This document shows positions 17,668 through 26,735 of a DNA stretch of 64,000 nucleotides, piece after piece; the first letter of the stretch is position 1; each line of letters begins with the position of its first letter. Below the pieces are notes generated by a model, which was not told the origin of the DNA, ran no database searches, and saw nothing but the letters and a program-made list of their open reading frames with translations. The stretch is taken from positions 130,128 to 194,127 of the forward strand of contig NZ_VOLC01000012.1 of assembly GCF_009797935.1 (NCBI RefSeq). The letters are read 5' to 3'. A program made the translations under genes and the position numbers. The DNA is from Lunatibacter salilacus. GTDB taxonomy: Bacteria; Bacteroidota; Bacteroidia; Cytophagales; Cyclobacteriaceae.

Positions 17668-19047
17668 ATGAAAAAAGACATTTCTGATATTTCCAGAAGG
17701 AAATTTCTTCAAAAAGCGGCTTTAGCAGGAATAACCGCACCCTTAATTTTTTCCCATCAGGCAGTAGCTTCAAAATTACCCGGCAAAGTCCGCCATGTTG
17801 CAGTGGGCGTGGGAGGTATGGGCTGGCATGATTTAAACCGGTTTATGTCCCACCCAGAGGCTGAAATAGTGGCTATTTGTGACGTGGATGCCAATCATCT
17901 GAAGCGGGCGTCCGATGCATTACCCAATGCAAAAACATATACAGATTGGCGGGAGCTGTTGAAAAATGAATCAGCGAATTTTGATTCCATCAATGTTAGT
18001 GTACCGGATCACAACCATTTTGCCATTGCGTTTGAGTCTATCAAAATGGGTAAGCACGTCTATTGTCAAAAGCCAATGTGTCATGATGTGGCTGAGGTGA
18101 GAGCCTTGACCATAGCAGCAAACAATGCAGGTATAGTCAGCCAATTGGGTACGCAGCATGCCTCCGGATTAGGAGACCGTACTGCCGTTCAGTGGATAAA
18201 AGAAGGACATATAGGAAAAATCAAGCAAGTTTATCTATGCTCAAATCGCCCTGGAGCAACGGAAGCTTACCGGTTCAAAGGTCCAAGACCTGAAAAGGGG
18301 GAAACGCCACCAGCTACCCTTGACTGGGATTTATGGGTAGGCACTGCACCTATGCGGGAATATGCTCCCACAATCTACCATCCTTCAAAATGGAGAGCGT
18401 GGCAAGACTTTGGGACGGGATGGTCTGGGGATATCGGCTGCCATATTTTCGACGCGGTTTGGAAAGGTATGGGGCTTAAGGATCCTGTTTCAGTCACAGC
18501 ACGTGTACAGGATTCCTGGCAGGCATCCCCTGAGCGGATGGGAGATACATGGCCGCAGTCCAACCACATCACCTGGATGTTTCCAGGTAACGAAATGACA
18601 GCGGAAAGTGAGTTAAAAGTTGAATGGTTCGATGGGGAGTTTTATCCACCCGAAGAAGTCAGAAAGTTGTTTTCCGTGGAAGATTACCCAGCCGAATCAG
18701 CTATGCTTGTCGGTACTAACGGAGCCTTGTTGATCCCTCATACAAAAATGCCTGTTTTATTACCTGAAGAGAAATTTAAACAGGTACGTGCACCAAAATT
18801 AACAGACCGGGATCATTATCATCACTTTATTGATGCCTGCCTCGGTAAGACTAATACCGAAAGTCATTTCGCCCAATCCGGTCCAATGACTGAGGCGATA
18901 ATTTTAGGAACGGTAGCTTTAAAGGAACCTGGAAAAATCTTACAATGGGATGCAAAGACAATGAAAATAGCTAATCTTCCGGCTGCAGAGAAACACCTTT
19001 CGAGAAAATATAGAAGGGGTTGGAAGGTAAAAGGGTACAAAGGATAA
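17668..19047 (+). CDS. TAT-exported Gfo/Idh/MocA family oxidoreductase
   Basis: 459 residues. The N-terminus has a canonical twin-arginine signal ('ISRRKFLQKAALAGITAPL'). The Rossmann domain shows 'VAVGVGGMGWHDLNRF', 'EIVAICDVDANHL', 'SVPDHNHFAIAFESIKMGKHVYCQKPM' region with the Lys-Pro of the EKP-like motif as QKP, and the C-terminal domain shows 'TLDWDLWVGTAPMREY' and 'DFGTGWSGDIGCHIFDAVW'. This subgroup of bacterial Gfo/Idh/MocA proteins is exported and usually keeps a tightly bound NAD(P); substrates are sugars or sugar derivatives. It is a monocistronic-looking gene followed by a sensor kinase. Confidence 0.9.
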   Translation: MKKDISDISRRKFLQKAALAGITAPLIFSHQAVASKLPGKVRHVAVGVGGMGWHDLNRFMSHPEAEIVAICDVDANHLKRASDALPNAKTYTDWRELLKNESANFDSINVSVPDHNHFAIAFESIKMGKHVYCQKPMCHDVAEVRALTIAANNAGIVSQLGTQHASGLGDRTAVQWIKEGHIGKIKQVYLCSNRPGATEAYRFKGPRPEKGETPPATLDWDLWVGTAPMREYAPTIYHPSKWRAWQDFGTGWSGDIGCHIFDAVWKGMGLKDPVSVTARVQDSWQASPERMGDTWPQSNHITWMFPGNEMTAESELKVEWFDGEFYPPEEVRKLFSVEDYPAESAMLVGTNGALLIPHTKMPVLLPEEKFKQVRAPKLTDRDHYHHFIDACLGKTNTESHFAQSGPMTEAIILGTVALKEPGKILQWDAKTMKIANLPAAEKHLSRKYRRGWKVKGYKG

Positions 19048-19249
19048 TTTTGTCTTTATGGTAAAATTAACAGCATTGAAAGTAGATGTAAATAGAGAAT
19101 TAAACGGCGGGGGATCGTTTACCCCTGCCTGTTTTACTCCTAGATTGGCCCGTATTTTGGTTTATAGGTGCCAGCGCCATTATATTTCATTTTTTTCGCT
19201 AACTTTAGCATTGCAATATTAACACTTTTCAATTGGGTCATTTTGTGCT

Positions 19250-21301
19250 ATGCGGTTAATACGTTTTTTGCTTTTATTTTTAATTTTGTCATTGGCATGG
19301 TCTTGTACGTCTGACAATCAAAAATACCAAGACATGCGACCGGAAATTTATCTGATTTACGAGAATGTTAACCGGCTCTTAAATTCTGGACATTATGCCA
19401 ATTCGCTGGCCTATTTGGATTCAGCATATGCTGAAATGGAAGACATACAACCCTTGGAAGAGTGGAATAGGTATTTTCATTTAGCGAGGTATTACCTTAA
19501 CTACGTATCGGACCTTGAAATGGCAGATCGATATAAGGACAGTATGAATTATGCGTTGAAAGGTAAAGAGCATATCTATCAAGCCGAATTTGCAAAGAAT
19601 TATTTCGTAAAAGGGGATGTCCTGAAAGCGAATAAAAGATTTTCTGAAGCTTTCAAAAACTATTATGAAGGAAGGGAGTTTGCGAGACAACGCCTGCCGC
19701 CATGCCAAACGGCAGATTTGACCTATCAGTTAGGATTGTTTAAATACAACCAACGAGAGTACCAAGAAGCAATTATTTACGTCAAACGGGCGTTGGATGA
19801 AGTTTTGCAATGTCCTTCCGGTTCGGGTTTTGTCGTTTCTGTCAAAGATCCCCAAATGTATTGGAATACTATTGCCCTGGCCTTCGAAAAATTGGAGGAG
19901 TTGGATAGTGCAGTCCATTATTATGAAACTGCTCTTGATTTTATTGCCTCCAAGAAAATTGTTTATCCACAGTCGTCCTTTCAGGCTGAATCAAATTTTG
20001 TAGAAGTGGCCAGAGGGGTGGTATTGGGGAATATTGGAGGCGTGTTTGCGGAAATGGGAGAAGTGGAGAAAGCAGAAAAGGCCTTACAGGAAAGCATTCA
20101 GATCAACGACCGTCCCGGTTATGATATTCCCGACGCCCGCACTGCTAAAATCAAATTGGGGAATCTTTACCTTAAATTGAACCAGCCGGAGAATGCGTTG
20201 GACGTAATTCAAAAGCTGGATGTTTCCATAAAAAATATAGAAGTCAAAAACGAGCATTATGAAAATATTCTCAGTCGATTTTACAATTTAAGATGGCACT
20301 ATTACGATAGCAACAATACCATTGATTCGGCTTACAGGGATTTACTTGCTTTCCTGGAACTTTATAAAGTTTCAGAATTGAAAGCTACGGAATCCAGATA
20401 TTTGGATATGGAGGAATCATTCCGGAGTACTGAGCAACAACTGCAACTAGCTAATATAACGAGGGCTAATGACATGAAAAAACTTTACCTCATGGGTTCA
20501 GTAGTCATTACCCTGATTGCATTTGGTTTTTTGATTGCAGTCTGGTACCACTTGAAAAGACATCGGCTAATAAATAAGCAAATCAGTAAACAAAATATCG
20601 AATTGCAGGATGCTTTGGGTGCTTTGGAGCAGAGCCAGGCGGAAAATTCCAAAATGATGCACATGGTAGCCCATGACTTGAGGAGCCCAATATCCAGTAT
20701 GACAATGATCGCTGACGTGTTGCTTGAAAGCGAAAATTGGTCGGACGAGGACCGAACATTGTTGGAGCATATCAAACTATCCGGAGATAACTCCCTGAAC
20801 CTTGTTTCAGAAATGATGCAGGTAAACCGAGGCTCCGAAGGGATTAAAAAGGAATCAGTAGATTTGGAAAGGATGATTCATTACTGCGTGGATTTGTTAC
20901 GCCATAGGGCGGATGAAAAGCAACAAAAAATTGTCGTGGAAACTGTTCCTCTGACTGCCCTTGTAAGTAGGGAAAAAATGTGGAGGGTAATGAGTAATTT
21001 AATAGCCAATGCCATCAAATTCAGTGAAATTGGAGGATTAATTTCCGTCCGATTGTCGGGCAATCAAAACAAAGCATTAATAACTGTGAAGGATATGGGA
21101 ATAGGTATTCCTGACAAAATCAAAGATTCTGTATTTGAATTGTTTACTAACAGCAAGCGGGTTGGCACTGCCGGTGAAACCCCGTATGGGATGGGATTAG
21201 CCATATCCAAGCAAATTGTAACAGCACATGAGGGTAGTATTTGGTTTGAAAGTAAGGAAGGTAAAGGAACTACTTTCTTTGTGGAGATGCCGCTTTTATA
21301 A
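19250..21301 (+). CDS. TPR-containing sensor histidine kinase, orphan
   Basis: 683 residues. Signal-like N-terminus 'FLILSLAWSC', which could be a lipobox or a first membrane segment. Residues about 40-400 are helical TPR-like repeats ('AEFAKNYFVKGDVLKANKRF', 'REYQEAIIYVKRAL', 'GEVEKAEKALQESIQ'). A membrane segment lies at about 411-435 ('GSVVITLIAFGFLIAVWYHL'), then a coiled coil, and HisKA with H-box 'MMHMVAHDLRSPISSM' (His about 475). The HATPase domain shows 'NLIANAIKFS' (N box), 'DMGIGIPDKI' (G1) and 'YGMGLAI' (G2). TPR-type periplasmic sensors are common in Bacteroidota. No response regulator is adjacent. Signal unknown. Confidence 0.9.
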   Translation: MRLIRFLLLFLILSLAWSCTSDNQKYQDMRPEIYLIYENVNRLLNSGHYANSLAYLDSAYAEMEDIQPLEEWNRYFHLARYYLNYVSDLEMADRYKDSMNYALKGKEHIYQAEFAKNYFVKGDVLKANKRFSEAFKNYYEGREFARQRLPPCQTADLTYQLGLFKYNQREYQEAIIYVKRALDEVLQCPSGSGFVVSVKDPQMYWNTIALAFEKLEELDSAVHYYETALDFIASKKIVYPQSSFQAESNFVEVARGVVLGNIGGVFAEMGEVEKAEKALQESIQINDRPGYDIPDARTAKIKLGNLYLKLNQPENALDVIQKLDVSIKNIEVKNEHYENILSRFYNLRWHYYDSNNTIDSAYRDLLAFLELYKVSELKATESRYLDMEESFRSTEQQLQLANITRANDMKKLYLMGSVVITLIAFGFLIAVWYHLKRHRLINKQISKQNIELQDALGALEQSQAENSKMMHMVAHDLRSPISSMTMIADVLLESENWSDEDRTLLEHIKLSGDNSLNLVSEMMQVNRGSEGIKKESVDLERMIHYCVDLLRHRADEKQQKIVVETVPLTALVSREKMWRVMSNLIANAIKFSEIGGLISVRLSGNQNKALITVKDMGIGIPDKIKDSVFELFTNSKRVGTAGETPYGMGLAISKQIVTAHEGSIWFESKEGKGTTFFVEMPLL

Positions 21302-21410
21302 AATAGTATAACTTGAACAGGAAACTGGGGGGTAATGCAGTCAGTTTTATGTGAACCAACTTACCTATAAGGCATACAGAGAACGCTAATGGTGTTTAGA
21401 GATAAAAGAG

Positions 21411-23624
21411 TTAGGATGCTTTTGGCATCTTTATACTTTCCAATCGCTTGATAAATGTCTTACAATCTCTTTTTTCCTGCTGTATAAAACTATTATCTTC
21501 CAAAGCTCCAAGCACAATGTCTCTTTCCTCATCGCTTTCGTAGACCATGTTTCTGAATGGATTCATATAGTCCTTTTGTCTGGAAACAAACACCTGATCC
21601 GACAGCCATTTTCGGGTGTGGATGGCATCTGTGATAAAATCGTCCCAGTGGTTTTGATCAAACAATCCTTTCGTTAAGCCTTTCGCCGCCAGCAGGCACT
21701 GAAAAGCATGCTGGACTTTCCAAGTCGGGTATTCAGTTGCAAGTTGGGAATATTGACTATGAATATGATCCCAATCCGGGAGGCTCCCGTCCTTAATTTC
21801 TGAAATTAGATTGGAAAGGACACCGGAGGGCATCAATTGACCACCAACATTTTTCCATTCCCATTTAATCGTCTCTTCTGGAATCAATGCATAAAGCTCA
21901 TCCCAATCTGTGGTTTCATTCACGCCGAATAATTCTGATACCGTAGACACGGTATAGAAGACCAGCAGGCGATGGTAGGTATTCCAAGCGTCCTGTACTT
22001 TTATCAGCTGGATTGGCCGCTTGCTGTTTTCCCAGCCGTGAACCAAGATCTCAACCCACCCAACCCGAGGATCCTGATTACCCAACAAGGCGGATCCCAG
22101 TTCGGCTGGGTGGTCAAAAGCATAGCCCGAAGGATCCTCATCTTGGGCTAAGAATGAAATTCCAGTAGCCTTGGCCAGAATTGCAAGTCCTTCATATATT
22201 TCCTGAATGCTGTCCGGTGCCAGGTAATCATATTCTAAATGCTGGATTTTTTCTATCCGTTTATCCCTGTCTTTGTATTTCCAGGCATTTCGTGCCAACG
22301 CATACATGTTGTACAAAAACCAGTACCCGGGCATTACCTGAATCCTATTCAGATGAACTTGATGGCTAATAAGAGAAAAGGGCAGGGGTATATGCAACTC
22401 AGCGGGATAATCTCCTTTAGCCAAAATGTTGAATGTAGCAAAGGTTGAATTATGCTTTAAACTGACACAGAGACCCGGCCAAAAGCCTCTACCAGCTACA
22501 AATTCTCCATCAGCCCCCCTAGAATTGTGATTTGAGCCTACGGTAGCCCCCGCTGCCATATTACTTTGTCCCATCAGTAGGGCGGCACATAGAAACGAGT
22601 TGTTATGGTGCTGCTCATGTGCCGGAAAGATTAGGGAATTGAGCACCTCACAACATGATATGGTGGAATTGCTTCCTAAATAAGAGTTTATCAAGCGGGC
22701 TCCATATTTCAATTGGGAGTGGGAGGCCATGGCAAACCGAACCGCCTTCACCCCATAAAAAACCCTGCATCCCTCACTGATAATTCCATTGACCAATTCG
22801 CAACCCTCTCCGATCTGACAGGTAGCGTCAGGTAGGGAATGTATCGTTAGATTCTTGAGTTTGTTTGCCCCTTTAATATAGGCATCGGAACCGATCCACA
22901 CATCCTTGATTATAAGGCAGTTTTTGATAATACATCGGTCTCCTACTTTTCCATAGTACCCCCTTTTATGGTCAAATCGATTTTGTGTAAGCTCAAGGAG
23001 CTTTTCTTGGAGTTGTTGATCTGTCCGGTACCTAGACCAAATCCAGGCATCCGCCGGCAACATTCCACTAAAAGGCAGTACCCGTCTGCCTCCGTTCTCA
23101 TTGCATAATTCCAACCATATTCGGATGGAAGGGTCTTCTCCCTCCTTAACAATACCATTGCCAAATTTCGCATAATTTGTAGTGGACATTTCATTGACAT
23201 TTACCAAAATCACTTCATTTCCCAAAATATAGTGGGAAAGATAGTGTACATTGTCAATTACAACGTTGTCTCCGAGATCACAACTAATGATCGTACTGTT
23301 ATAAAGGCCTACCGGCATTCGTAGATTGTGGTACTCCAGGTAACAGGGTTCCAGTTTTCCGATGCGGACCAGGCCGAAAAACTTGCAGTTTTTAACCAGT
23401 TCCGGACTAAAATCTTCCGCAACCAATAGCTTATTCCAGTCATCAGATTGGTTGCGGTTTCTGACCAAAATCTCTATTTCCAAGGCATTTAGCTGACGGT
23501 GGTTTGTCCCGCTTCTGTTTTGTTTGTTTCGAAGGTAATATTCGTCTTCACCCTCAGGAAGGAATTCGGAAGGAACAAAATTGTAACCCAACGTGGATAG
23601 GGGAGATCTTTTGATTTGGTTCAT
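21411..23624 (-). CDS. DUF4954 family protein, left-handed beta-helix (hexapeptide-repeat) type
   Basis: 737 residues. The N-terminus reads 'GYNFVPSEFLPEGEDEYYLRN' and 'RQLNALEIEILVRNRNQSDDW', typical of DUF4954. Residues about 90-330 contain hexapeptide-like turns ('GDNVVIDNVHYLSHYILGN', 'VGDRCIIKNCLIIKDVWIGSDAYIKG', 'GCELVNGIISEGC', 'LGSNSTISCCEVLNSLIFP'), as in nucleotidyl- and acyltransferases of the GlmU type. The C-terminal half is helical. No function is established. It starts 20 bases after glmS on the same strand and is probably cotranscribed with it, which hints at amino-sugar or cell-envelope metabolism. Confidence 0.85.
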   Translation of the reverse strand: MNQIKRSPLSTLGYNFVPSEFLPEGEDEYYLRNKQNRSGTNHRQLNALEIEILVRNRNQSDDWNKLLVAEDFSPELVKNCKFFGLVRIGKLEPCYLEYHNLRMPVGLYNSTIISCDLGDNVVIDNVHYLSHYILGNEVILVNVNEMSTTNYAKFGNGIVKEGEDPSIRIWLELCNENGGRRVLPFSGMLPADAWIWSRYRTDQQLQEKLLELTQNRFDHKRGYYGKVGDRCIIKNCLIIKDVWIGSDAYIKGANKLKNLTIHSLPDATCQIGEGCELVNGIISEGCRVFYGVKAVRFAMASHSQLKYGARLINSYLGSNSTISCCEVLNSLIFPAHEQHHNNSFLCAALLMGQSNMAAGATVGSNHNSRGADGEFVAGRGFWPGLCVSLKHNSTFATFNILAKGDYPAELHIPLPFSLISHQVHLNRIQVMPGYWFLYNMYALARNAWKYKDRDKRIEKIQHLEYDYLAPDSIQEIYEGLAILAKATGISFLAQDEDPSGYAFDHPAELGSALLGNQDPRVGWVEILVHGWENSKRPIQLIKVQDAWNTYHRLLVFYTVSTVSELFGVNETTDWDELYALIPEETIKWEWKNVGGQLMPSGVLSNLISEIKDGSLPDWDHIHSQYSQLATEYPTWKVQHAFQCLLAAKGLTKGLFDQNHWDDFITDAIHTRKWLSDQVFVSRQKDYMNPFRNMVYESDEERDIVLGALEDNSFIQQEKRDCKTFIKRLESIKMPKAS

Positions 23625-23644
23625 AGTATTTCGGGGTAAAAAAA

Positions 23645-25480
23645 TTACTCTACAGTGACTGATTTGGCCAAGTTTCGTGGTTTATCCACATCCAGCCCCT
23701 TTGCCAAACCGATATAATACGCCAATAGCTGAAGCGGTACCACACTTAGCAGAGGGGCTATCAGTTCATCAGCAACAGGAACCACCATCACATCATCCGC
23801 GATGGAGATAAACTCAACATCGCCTTCTGATATTACTGCTAAGACCTTTCCTTTTCTTGCTTTGATTTCTTGTGCGTTGCTCATTATTTTTTCGTGGTAA
23901 GCGTCTTTAGTGGCAACAAAAACAACTGGCAAGGATTCGTCTACCAATGCAATTGGACCATGTTTCATTTCGGCTGCCGGATATCCCTCTGCATGAATAT
24001 ATGATATTTCCTTTAATTTCAACGCACCTTCCAGAGCGATGGGAAAATTATACCCTCGACCCAAATAAAGAAAGTCCCTGGCATCTTTATATTTTTCAGC
24101 CAAAGCTTGAATGTTTTCCGCTGATTGGAGTATAAAGTTTATTTTTTCAGGGACTTCGTTAAGTTCATTAATTAAGTGAAGGAACCGGACCTTATCAATA
24201 CTTTTTTTAGCGTAACCGACCTTGAGGGCAATCATCATTAACACCACCAGTTGCGCAGTGAAGGCTTTTGTGGATGCTACGCCAATCTCAGGGCCAGCAT
24301 GGGTGTAGGCACCGGCATCCGATTGGCGCGAAATGCTTGAACCTACCACATTGACTACACCAAAGATGAACGCTTTTTGCTTTTTGGCCATATCTATTGC
24401 TACTAGGGTATCTGCTGTTTCACCGCTCTGCGAAATGGCAATAATCACGTCCCCTTCCCTGATGACGGGGTTTCTGTAGCGAAACTCCGAGGCATATTCC
24501 ACTTCCACAGGGATCCGGCATAGTTCTTCCAACACATATTCGGCTACCAACCCGGCGTGCCATGAGGTTCCACATGCGATAATAATGATTCTATTTGCAT
24601 TAGTTAATTTATCCAGGTGTGGGTCTACTCCCCCCATTCGGATGGTTCCCAACTGGGCATCCAGTCTTCCCCTAAGGCAATCGTATACACTTACTGGCTG
24701 TTCAAAGATTTCCTTAAGCATGAAATGATCGAACCCGCCTTTCTCAATTGCCGCCAACTCCATGTCAAGTTGCGTAATAAAAGGAGTAATTCGCTCATTG
24801 CCCAGATTTTTCAGGATTAATTCGTCAGGTTTGACGATCGCTACCTCGTAATCGTTGATGTACACCACTTCCTTGGTATATTCAATAATAGGTGACGCAT
24901 CGGAAGCCAGAAAATGTTCCCCTTTTCCAATGCCAATAACCAAGGGGCTTCCTTTTCTGGCCGCAATCAATGTTTCGGGATCATCTTCATCGACTATAAT
25001 GATCACATAAGCTCCCACCACTCTCCGAAGTGCAATCCTAACAGCCTCTTCCAATGAACCGGCATGATGTATGTGGATGTCTTCTATAAACTTTAACAAA
25101 ACCTCCGTATCCGTATCACTATCAAACTGATATCCCTTGTTAGACAATTCTTGTTTTAATAGCGCATAGTTTTCAATGATACCATTATGAACCATAGCAA
25201 GCTTTCCGTTACTTGAACGGTGTGGATGAGCATTGCGGTCGGAAGGTTCTCCATGAGTGGCCCATCGTGTATGGCCAATGCCCGTTTGGGATGAAAGGGA
25301 AATTCCCAGTAAACTGTCTTCCAAGACAGCTACCTTTCCCATTTTTTTATATACCTGTATACCTTGGTTAACCAGTGCTATCCCTGCGCTGTCGTATCCC
25401 CGGTATTCGAGTCGTTTGAGGCCTTTTAAAATCAAGGGATATGCTTCTCTTTTTCCCGTGTATGCAACAATTCCACACAT
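23645..25480 (-). CDS. glmS: Glutamine--fructose-6-phosphate aminotransferase (isomerizing)
   Basis: 611 residues, the normal length. Makes glucosamine-6-phosphate from fructose-6-phosphate and glutamine, the first step to UDP-GlcNAc. N-terminal nucleophile Cys follows the initiator Met ('MCGIVAYTGKR'); 'GIGHTRWATHGEPSDRNAHPH' is the glutaminase active-site region; two SIS domains show 'IIACGTSWHAGLVAEYVLE', 'IAISQSGETADTL' and 'LGRGYNFPIALEGALKLKEI'; the C-terminus ends 'NLAKSVTVE' as expected. First gene of a probable glmS-DUF4954 operon. No ribozyme-type leader was recognised upstream. Confidence 0.98.
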   Translation of the reverse strand: MCGIVAYTGKREAYPLILKGLKRLEYRGYDSAGIALVNQGIQVYKKMGKVAVLEDSLLGISLSSQTGIGHTRWATHGEPSDRNAHPHRSSNGKLAMVHNGIIENYALLKQELSNKGYQFDSDTDTEVLLKFIEDIHIHHAGSLEEAVRIALRRVVGAYVIIIVDEDDPETLIAARKGSPLVIGIGKGEHFLASDASPIIEYTKEVVYINDYEVAIVKPDELILKNLGNERITPFITQLDMELAAIEKGGFDHFMLKEIFEQPVSVYDCLRGRLDAQLGTIRMGGVDPHLDKLTNANRIIIIACGTSWHAGLVAEYVLEELCRIPVEVEYASEFRYRNPVIREGDVIIAISQSGETADTLVAIDMAKKQKAFIFGVVNVVGSSISRQSDAGAYTHAGPEIGVASTKAFTAQLVVLMMIALKVGYAKKSIDKVRFLHLINELNEVPEKINFILQSAENIQALAEKYKDARDFLYLGRGYNFPIALEGALKLKEISYIHAEGYPAAEMKHGPIALVDESLPVVFVATKDAYHEKIMSNAQEIKARKGKVLAVISEGDVEFISIADDVMVVPVADELIAPLLSVVPLQLLAYYIGLAKGLDVDKPRNLAKSVTVE

Positions 25481-25942
25481 AATAATTATCTAAATGAGAT
25501 TCTGTAAAAATGAAAAGTAGATTTTGAGGCCAAAAATTAGGCATAAAAAATTTAATATCACAAATTGAAAAGCAATCTTATTTGTTTACGAATTGTTATA
25601 AAACCAATACTATGTGTAAATTTTAGTTAAAGTATTGGTGGTTTTAATGTAAAATTGATAATTGTAACAAACATCGGAAATAATAAATGTGAACTTTTGC
25701 TAGTTATTAGTACGAATGTTAGAACCCACCTTAATTCTTGAAATAATTATACAATAAATATATGAACATAAACCAAATATATTTTCAGAAATCGATTCAG
25801 ATGATTGACAAACTAGCGATATATTTACTGGTTTAGTTTTTTTAGGCGAAGTCGAAAAAGTATTTAAGAAGAAAATTGTAAATTTATACGGTATCTGAAA
25901 GACAGACAACATATAATTGACAGGATTAAACTCAAAACTTGC
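25481..25942. other. AT-rich intergenic region, no supported feature
   Basis: 462 bases upstream of glmS. Very AT-rich; a 70-codon minus-strand frame (25912-25700) has no family resemblance or ribosome binding site. It presumably holds the glmS promoter. No riboswitch or terminator structure was recognised. Confidence 0.4.
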
Positions 25943-26431
25943 ATGATAAAAACTACATCAGTAGGTTCTTACCCAATGTTGGACTGACTTCAAGCAAGTC
26001 CAAGTCAGCAGGCACTAGAAGATGCGACCATGGTCGTAATGAAAACCCAAGAACTAGCGGGGATAGATGTGATAGCAGATGGCGAACTGTACCGATTTGA
26101 TATTAACCATCCTTAAACAAACGGCATGATTGAATACTTTGTCCAGCCTTTGGGAAATGGGGATACAAAGAGTTGGAATATTTCAAAGATTTAAGACCGG
26201 AATAGGCATAGGAATGGGATTGGTGGAGTGGTGGACATTAAATCCACAGTGGTGGAAACCCCGGACCTGATTGCCCAAAGACTGGAACATGCAGCTAACG
26301 TGTTAGGGGAACACCGAATTCGATACATCCATCCTGATTGTGGATTTTGGATGCTAAAGCGCTCTATTGCCAATGCAAAAATCAGGGCACTTACATTGGG
26401 AAGGGATTTGTTTGAGGGCAAGAGCCAATAA
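25943..26431 (+). pseudogene. Remnant of a cobalamin-independent methionine synthase (MetE C-terminal-like) family gene
   Basis: In a single frame from ATG 25943 the sequence reads 'MIKTTSVGSYPMLD', then stop TGA (25985), then 'MVVMKTQELAGIDVIADGEL' and stop TAA (26114), then stop TAA (26192), and resumes as 'VVDIKSTVVETPDLIAQRLE' and 'RIRYIHPDCGFWMLKRSIAN' to the end. These are start and end signatures of the small MetE-like proteins ('ADGEL' and the C-terminal zinc-binding 'HPDCG'). Only about 162 codons remain of a family normally near 340-380, so a large internal deletion accompanies three in-frame stops. The remaining 26435-26735 region holds only a terminator. Confidence 0.88.
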
Positions 26432-26587
26432 ATCATTTTTATTTGAAACCCATTAAAACTGATTATAGTATCTAATATGTGTCGGGATTTCAATAGTTGC
26501 TTTCCAAAAAATCTCATATGAAATACTTCCCTTTTTTACCGATTAAATTAAAAACAAATTGAGATTATCGATATATTCCAGAAATGG

Positions 26588-26628
26588 AAAAAAGCAAAGA
26601 GGGCCATTTATGCCCTCTTTGCTTTTTT
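26588..26628. terminator. Strong bidirectional terminator hairpin
   Basis: Perfect 17-bp inverted repeat (AAAAAAGCAAAGAGGGC / GCCCTCTTTGCTTTTTT) with a 7-base loop at 26605-26611. T runs occur on both strands. It lies 108 bases beyond the stop of the minus-strand Gfo/Idh/MocA gene and downstream of the plus-strand pseudogene. Confidence 0.92.
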
Positions 26629-26735
26629 ATATCAAATCAATCTGTGGGAAAATGGGTTTGAATTTAGATTCAAATCTTACACTCAATTTTTTTGTCCTTT
26701 ACCCCTTGATTGAAAGTACCCAAATCAGTCGGTAT

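Noticed and set aside
25481-25560. Possible glmS ribozyme leader
   Set aside because: That ribozyme is mostly found in Gram-positive bacteria, and no matching core was recognised upstream of this glmS.
25700-25912. 70-codon minus-strand frame upstream of glmS
   Set aside because: AT-rich composition, no ribosome-binding site and no resemblance to known proteins.
26228-26431. 67-codon frame with a methionine-synthase-like end
   Set aside because: It lacks any N-terminal domain and continues in frame from upstream stops, so it is the tail of the pseudogene starting at 25943.
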